This document shows, one piece after another, positions 58,951 through 64,000 of a stretch of 64,000 nt of DNA. Origin of the DNA: CAZJLP01 sp964546955 (GTDB lineage: Bacteria > Verrucomicrobiota > Verrucomicrobiia > Opitutales > Opitutaceae). Under the pieces are notes generated by a model. It had not been told where the DNA came from. It searched no databases and saw only the letters and a program-made list of their open reading frames with translations. Position 1 is the first letter of the stretch. Every line of letters begins with the position of its first letter. Position numbers and translations under genes: made by a program. The stretch covers positions 55,717-119,716 of the forward strand of contig CAZJLP010000010.1 of the NCBI GenBank assembly GCA_964546955.1. The letters run 5' to 3'.

Positions 58951-61695
58951 TCAGAATCCCCAAATCTCCACTTCCGTCAGGCTATTCCACGCATTTACGG
59001 AGTTCCCATGACCGAGAATTCGCACGAACCGCGTCGACGTATCCGTGACGTCGAACGTCTCGAGGGCCGTCGTTGTTCCGCCGCTCGTGGCCGAACGGAT
59101 CGTCGTGAAAGGGCCCGTCGGCGCGCTGGCCACTTGGATATCGAAGCGAGTCGTCCGTGACGATCCGTTATAGAAGGCGATGCGGAGGTGTGCCACCGTG
59201 CGCGCGGCGCCGAGATCGTACTGGATCCACTGTCCGTCGCCATTTGCAGACCATCTCGTGGCGAGATCCCCATCGACGGTATTTGCGGCCACATTGCCGT
59301 CGTTCGAACTATTGCTAACGGCGCTGCCGGGAAGGATGAACTTCTGCGCCGTTCCACCCGCTATCGTATAAGTGGCGGCGGTCACGGCGCTGGCGGTCAG
59401 TCCTGGAGCAGTGGCGATCGCGCGCAGGGTGGTGGTTGTGCTGACGGTCACGGGGCCGGTGTAAACCGTGCCGGTAGTTGGCGTGGGATCGGTGCCGTTG
59501 CTGGTGTAGCGAATCGTAGCGCCGCTCGTCGCGGTGGTCATCGCAACTGCCTGCGGCGTCGTAAACGTCCCGCCACTGGGCGAGAAAACCGGCGCGGAGG
59601 TTTGTTGGATCGGTGCCGGTACGGACCCTTCCGCGAAGCTGAACTGCTGGTGTGTTGCACCCGTCCACGTCTGCACCTGCGCGGCGGCACCGTCGGCAGT
59701 GCTGCCGCCCGCGATTCCAAGTACTCTACCACTGAGGCGATTGACGATCCGGTAGAAACCGCCGGCGACCCGCTCGAGCCGCCATTCGTCGTCCGCCGGC
59801 GCGTTCGCGGTATACGTCATCTGGACGACGACTGCCCCTTCGGATGAGGAGGCTCCTTGCACCGCGAGCGCCTTGCCGCTGTGATCGGCCACGATCCGGC
59901 TGAATCCCGCGCCAATCCCCACCATGTGGAATTCATCGTTCGTGGCGGCTCCGCCGAAAACACCCTGGACAATCGCCGCACCGTCCGCCGTGGACGCTCC
60001 CGAGACGAGCAGCACCTTGCCGCTGTGCCGCGCCACGAGTGCGTAGTTTTTCAAGGCCAGCCGGTCGCAAAGCTGCGCTTCGTACAATGAAGCCGGGACG
60101 AGTTCGCCCGTTTGCCTTTCCTGCACACCGAACGCTCCCGGGTAGTACACAGACGAGCGAAAGGTCCCCGCGTTCGAGATCGCGTAGTTCTGCGCAGTCG
60201 GCGGTTTCTGCGCGAGCATCTCCGAGTTGTATTTCCAGATCGTCGAATGCGCGGTGCCCCAGCCATGCGACGATCCAAAGTCGCCTCGGTTGATCAGCAG
60301 CACCTGGCCCGAGCTCAGCTCGGTGATGTTATCGTACAGGATGCCCTGCGTCCACATCCGGTGGCCGCCTTCGCTCCCGCCGCCCCGCTGGCTGCAACGC
60401 GTGTACACGATCCCGGAAGAGACCGACACGCCATTGCTGATGTAGCTGTGGCGCGCGAAGGTGGCTTCGCAGTTCGAGAAGAGGTTCAATTGCGATCGCC
60501 GCTCGTTGTTGAAATTGTACATCCGACTGCCGGTCCGGATCGCCACGGGGTCTAGAGCGCGGCAGCTGTCGACGGTGCAGCGCACCGCGTTTTCGAGGAC
60601 AACCCCGGCCGAGCCGAAATGGAGCGCGGTGACGCCAACGACCCAGGAATCGTGCGCGCCGTTCACGTCGACGCCGTTCCAGGCGTGGTTTTCGTCCTCG
60701 CCGCCGGCCGTGATGATGTCGATGCGCAGGTTCTCGATGCCGGCTTGCGTGATGTGATTGGACGTGACTTTGGCAACGTACGATTGCGAGAGGGCTCGGT
60801 CGAGGTGGTTGTAGATCGGGGCGTCGATCGTCACCGTGGTGCCCGAAATCCGGCGGATGACGCGGTAGAACACGATATCCATGCTGCCGGCAGTCCAATC
60901 CGGATCGCTCACCATACCGCCTCCATCGACGGCGTTGATCCACGCCTGGGTGGACGGATGATGGATCACGATCGCGTCCCCCACGGCGAAGCCCGCCGTG
61001 CTGGCGACTTCGAAACTCAGCGCGTTGACCGGAACAAAACTCGTCGTGATGTTTGCCCGGGTGGACGATTCCGTCCAATTCGAGCTTCCTGTGCCCATCG
61101 ACACGACGGGCCGTTGATGCGGTGTATCCCCGGTAGCCCGGAGGATCGTGTTGCTGGCGGGGTCCGCGTCATCGCCCGCGCCACGCAGGACGACGCCGCT
61201 CTTGTTCACCCGAACCGTCCCTCGGATTTCGAAGTTGCCGGGCGCGAGGACGACCGCTCCGCGGATTCCGCGGCTATCGGGCGTGCGCGCCCCGACCTGA
61301 TCAATCGCCTGCTGAATACGCGCCGTGTTATCCCCGGAAATGGGCGTGACCCTCACGACTTCGGCCACGATGGGGAGATCTCGTTCTCCATACCCGTATC
61401 CCGCGTAGCTGTAGTCCGGGATGCGGTTTCGTCCGGCATCTGTGACGTAGCTCAAGCGCCCGCCGGAATAAAAGACTCGGGAGGAACTCCATTGTCCCGG
61501 CACCGCGACGGGGGGATAGGTCCCGTAGTAGGACGGCAAGGCCGCGGTCTGCGCGGCGGCCGGAAGACCGCTGAAAATCCCGCCGATCAAGCCGAGCCCG
61601 GCCAGGAATGTACGGGGTTGAGAAAAAGGCACCGCGATGCGGCCGCCTTGCGCGCGAACGCGTCGCGCCAAACGTAACAGTTGCAAGGGAGTCAT
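58951..61695 (-). CDS. large secreted beta-helix protein with ricin-like lectin and F5/8C domains
   Basis: This protein of about 914 residues starts at ATG 61695, with a hydrophobic export segment about 30 residues in (FLAGLGLIGGIFSGLPAAAQ). A pectin-lyase-type parallel beta-helix (about 100-480) includes VVLAPGNFEIRGTVRV and GVVLRGAGDD. Ricin-B-like repeats follow (about 550-690: GKVLLVSGASTADGAAIVQ, GKALAVQGASSSEGAVVVQ, GRVLGIAGGSTADGAAAQVQ), then a chitobiase-C/Fn3-associated domain (about 700-770) and an F5/8 type C domain (about 785-914: NTVDGDLATRWSANGDGQWI). It probably binds and acts on polysaccharide outside the cell; the specific activity is not evident. Confidence 0.8.
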   Translation of the reverse strand: MTPLQLLRLARRVRAQGGRIAVPFSQPRTFLAGLGLIGGIFSGLPAAAQTAALPSYYGTYPPVAVPGQWSSSRVFYSGGRLSYVTDAGRNRIPDYSYAGYGYGERDLPIVAEVVRVTPISGDNTARIQQAIDQVGARTPDSRGIRGAVVLAPGNFEIRGTVRVNKSGVVLRGAGDDADPASNTILRATGDTPHQRPVVSMGTGSSNWTESSTRANITTSFVPVNALSFEVASTAGFAVGDAIVIHHPSTQAWINAVDGGGMVSDPDWTAGSMDIVFYRVIRRISGTTVTIDAPIYNHLDRALSQSYVAKVTSNHITQAGIENLRIDIITAGGEDENHAWNGVDVNGAHDSWVVGVTALHFGSAGVVLENAVRCTVDSCRALDPVAIRTGSRMYNFNNERRSQLNLFSNCEATFARHSYISNGVSVSSGIVYTRCSQRGGGSEGGHRMWTQGILYDNITELSSGQVLLINRGDFGSSHGWGTAHSTIWKYNSEMLAQKPPTAQNYAISNAGTFRSSVYYPGAFGVQERQTGELVPASLYEAQLCDRLALKNYALVARHSGKVLLVSGASTADGAAIVQGVFGGAATNDEFHMVGIGAGFSRIVADHSGKALAVQGASSSEGAVVVQMTYTANAPADDEWRLERVAGGFYRIVNRLSGRVLGIAGGSTADGAAAQVQTWTGATHQQFSFAEGSVPAPIQQTSAPVFSPSGGTFTTPQAVAMTTATSGATIRYTSNGTDPTPTTGTVYTGPVTVSTTTTLRAIATAPGLTASAVTAATYTIAGGTAQKFILPGSAVSNSSNDGNVAANTVDGDLATRWSANGDGQWIQYDLGAARTVAHLRIAFYNGSSRTTRFDIQVASAPTGPFTTIRSATSGGTTTALETFDVTDTSTRFVRILGHGNSVNAWNSLTEVEIWGF

Positions 61696-61947
61696 TGGGT
61701 TTAGCCAGCGCGACCGCGGCGGCACCTTCCGGGGGGAAGGCGACCGCGTCTGTTCCCGGGCAAATGGGGGGTAACCCGGAAGGAGCGCTGAGTCCGCATC
61801 CTCCGCGACGCTTTCTGGCAGCCGCAATCACAGATTTTGTCTTACCGTTGACCAAGGTGCGGCCGGGACGGAGCAGTTTAGAGTTTGGGCTGCCGACTTG
61901 GCCTCGATAGCCGCTTGCAGTCGCCAACTCCAAACTGGAAACCCCAG

Positions 61948-63930
61948 CTACCGCCGCAGCTGACGCCGCAGCCTCGCCGCTTCGCGCGAATGCCGGTCGG
62001 AGTCCGCTTGACGTCCGAGCAGCCCAAGACCGCGCGCGAGATTTTCGTGCGTTTCCGGCGAATTGGGCTCCAAACGCACGGCGTGTTCGAACTGCGCGAC
62101 CGCTCCGGCGACGTCGCCGGTCTCGGCCAGCGCGATTCCCAACGCGGTGCGTGGAGCGGCTGCGTCAGGCTGAAGCAGCACCACTTCTTGGAGCGGAGCG
62201 AGGGCCTCCTTCGGTCGATTCAGTTGGATCATGGCCATCCCGAGGTTGCCCAGCGCTCCGGGAAAATCGGGGCGCAGCCGCAGCGCCTCACGATACTGCG
62301 CTCCGGCCTCTTCGAAACGGCCATCGGCCGCGAGCGCGGCGCCAAAATCGTTCCGTAACTCGGCAGAGGTGGGCCTCAGTCGAACCAGCTGTTCATAGTG
62401 TGGAATCGCCTCGGCGCCCCGGCCCGCTTGTTCGAGCGTTGCGGCGAGATTCACCCTCGTCTCGACAAAATCCGGCTTCAGCTTCAACGCTTCTTCGTAA
62501 TACACGATAGCCTCTGCCAGGTTGCCGATCGCCCGCAGCGCGGTGCCCAAACTCGCGCAGGTGGCCGCCTCCGGCTTCAACGCGAGCGACTGCTTGAAGA
62601 GATCGACTGCCTCCCGCTGACGGCCCTTGCGCGCGTACTCGACGGCGAGATTGTTGTAGGGCATGAATGAGCCAGGGTTTTTTGCGATGATGGTTCGGTA
62701 GAAACCTTCGAGATCGCGGTAGCTGAAGGTCTGGCGAAAACTCGCCGTTCCGAGTATCGCCAGCAGGACGACTGAAGCCGCTGCGATCGCCCGGGAATCG
62801 ACGCGAGAGAGAGCCGTTTTTCGAATCCAAACCAACGAGGCGGCGATGGCCGCGACAATGGGGAGACTGGGAAGATAGTTCCAATGGTCGGCGACATAGG
62901 AAAAAACGAAGCCGTACACGTTGAAATAGCCGAGGACCGGGAACGCGGTGCCCAGGAACAAAAGAGCCACCGTCAATGGCGTCCGCGTTCGCGTGCGCAA
63001 TCGCCACAATGCGACCACGACCGCAATCGCGCTGAACGTATACACGTAGGCCCAGGGATCGGTCGCACGGATGTGCCAGCGGGGGTAGATGAAAATCAGA
63101 TCAAAGGGCCAGAGAAGCTTCGCGAAGTAAAACCAGGCGATTCTTCCCGAGAGGACAAAACGTTCGAGGGTGGTGAGGGAGAAATCGGCGCCCTGCGCGC
63201 CAAGTACATCTCGCTCCACCGCGCGTGTCAGGAGGCCCATTCCGATCGACAGCGCAAACCAGAGGAGCAGCGGCTTGACCTCGCGGTTCGTCAATCGCCC
63301 GCGTTTCCACCAGAGGATCACGAGGATCGCGGCCGGCAGGGTCACCGTCACCGACTTGCTCAGGAGCGCGCACGCAAAAAGCGTCGTCGCCCACGCATAA
63401 GTCTTGAGGTGGCCCTTCTCTTCAAATTTCAGGTAGAGCAGGAGCGCCCAAAGATAGAAAAGCGTCGATTGGGTGTTCTTTTGTTCGGTGATCCAAGCCA
63501 CGCTTTCCACCGCCACCGGATGAAGGGCGAAAATCAATCCGGCCAGCCACGCGCCCGGCACCGAAAGTCGCCGCGCCACGGCCACCAGGAGACAGGCGCC
63601 GGTCGCATGAATCAGCACGTTGAGAACATGGTATCCGAGCGCGGCGTCGCCCCAGAGGCGATGAGCCAGCCAGAACGAGGAGTTGAGCAGCGGATAATAC
63701 TGCTGCGTCGCCTCAACGTCCGTCCAGATCCGCCAAAGGCCCTGAAGCGATCGAAGCTCCGGCCGGGTCACGTGTGCCGGATCGTCCCAGACAAAACCGG
63801 CCTGGAACGCCGGAAGGTAGGCGATGACGGTGAGCACAAAAATCAGCGGATAAATCCAGCGTTCATGCCAGGGCAGGAACGAGGGTTGTCGCTCATTTCC
63901 GGATACCGATTGCGAGGGCGGAGGTTGCAC
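61948..63930 (-). CDS. GT-C membrane glycosyltransferase with TPR tail, third paralogue
   Basis: This 660-residue protein has the acidic motif in QAGFVWDDPAHVTRP, HPVAVESVAWITEQKN, about ten membrane helices up to residue 400 and the lipid-side motif ADHWNYLPSLP. About seven TPR units follow from residue 425 (MPYNNLAVEYARKGRQREAV and similar). It is more distant from the 42971 and 49751 proteins than they are from each other. Probable O-mannosyltransferase-like enzyme; acceptor unknown. The start is GTG 63930. No operon partner lies nearby. Confidence 0.84.
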   Translation of the reverse strand: MQPPPSQSVSGNERQPSFLPWHERWIYPLIFVLTVIAYLPAFQAGFVWDDPAHVTRPELRSLQGLWRIWTDVEATQQYYPLLNSSFWLAHRLWGDAALGYHVLNVLIHATGACLLVAVARRLSVPGAWLAGLIFALHPVAVESVAWITEQKNTQSTLFYLWALLLYLKFEEKGHLKTYAWATTLFACALLSKSVTVTLPAAILVILWWKRGRLTNREVKPLLLWFALSIGMGLLTRAVERDVLGAQGADFSLTTLERFVLSGRIAWFYFAKLLWPFDLIFIYPRWHIRATDPWAYVYTFSAIAVVVALWRLRTRTRTPLTVALLFLGTAFPVLGYFNVYGFVFSYVADHWNYLPSLPIVAAIAASLVWIRKTALSRVDSRAIAAASVVLLAILGTASFRQTFSYRDLEGFYRTIIAKNPGSFMPYNNLAVEYARKGRQREAVDLFKQSLALKPEAATCASLGTALRAIGNLAEAIVYYEEALKLKPDFVETRVNLAATLEQAGRGAEAIPHYEQLVRLRPTSAELRNDFGAALAADGRFEEAGAQYREALRLRPDFPGALGNLGMAMIQLNRPKEALAPLQEVVLLQPDAAAPRTALGIALAETGDVAGAVAQFEHAVRLEPNSPETHENLARGLGLLGRQADSDRHSREAARLRRQLRR

Positions 63931-64000
63931 AGATTTGAAGGAGGCGATGAACGGAAGTGCGCGTAGTGCCGTGGAATCACGTCAAACTCGACGGGTCCAC

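Noticed and set aside
1..64000. CRISPR arrays, tRNA or rRNA genes, prophage or transposase genes
   Set aside because: No regularly spaced repeats, tRNA-like cloverleafs, rRNA segments or integrase/transposase proteins were seen on either strand.

Overview
This 64 kb window of GC-rich DNA looks chromosomal. The gene families point to Verrucomicrobiota, probably an Opitutales-like bacterium: large propeller/Y_Y_Y histidine kinases paired with LuxR regulators, GT-C membrane glycosyltransferases with TPR tails, secreted jelly-roll and beta-helix proteins, tryptophan-rich repeat proteins, and few clear Shine-Dalgarno sites. That placement is inference; there is no rRNA or other marker gene here. 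I saw no tRNA, rRNA, CRISPR array, transposase or phage gene. Two runs of ten N (24967-24976 and 44062-44071) are assembly gaps, and each breaks a real gene's reading frame.

Positions 1-29.2 kb hold a surface polysaccharide (O-antigen or exopolysaccharide) locus of tightly packed, often 4-nt-overlapping operons. A + operon (1643-5599) carries a GT2, a small membrane protein duplicated from that GT2's tail, a Gfo/Idh/MocA oxidoreductase and an acyltransferase. A - operon (14222 down to 5663) carries a GT4, then rfbF, rfbG and rfbH for CDP-3,6-dideoxyhexose synthesis, a C-methyltransferase-type enzyme, an SDR with altered catalytic residues, a Wzx-type flippase and a hexapeptide acetyltransferase. 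A + operon (14370-19354) carries two paralogous zinc-ribbon methyltransferases bracketing two oxidoreductases and a polysaccharide deacetylase. A - operon (27623 down to 19391) carries a GT2-GT9 fusion, a gap-split methyltransferase, three tandem GT2 paralogues and two GT4s. An FAD oxidoreductase (27725) closes the region. No Wzy polymerase, initiating transferase or RfbI-type reductase is visible, so the locus or its helpers extend elsewhere.

Positions 29.3-36.9 kb hold a DUF6882-like protein, a thioredoxin-fold protein with a duplicated N-terminal module, an exported STN-like protein next to an ECF-type sigma factor and a probable anti-sigma partner, an MHYT histidine kinase with its receiver, and a methyltransferase.

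Positions 37.3-54.9 kb hold secreted lyase-like jelly-roll proteins alternating with membrane-anchored tryptophan repeat proteins and an FN3 protein, a propeller histidine kinase with its LuxR regulator, two of the three GT-C/TPR glycosyltransferases, and a GT2 plus GT39-like pair. Positions 55.2-63.9 kb hold the peptidoglycan recycling gene mpl, a CBS protein, an orphan LuxR regulator, a large secreted beta-helix/lectin protein and the third GT-C/TPR protein.

The intergenic DNA is unusual. It contains at least four ~90-nt REPIN-like elements (33777, 45041, 46194, 56887), a 335-nt long-inverted-repeat element (54866-55200) and a 128-nt hexamer-based palindrome (36972-37099).
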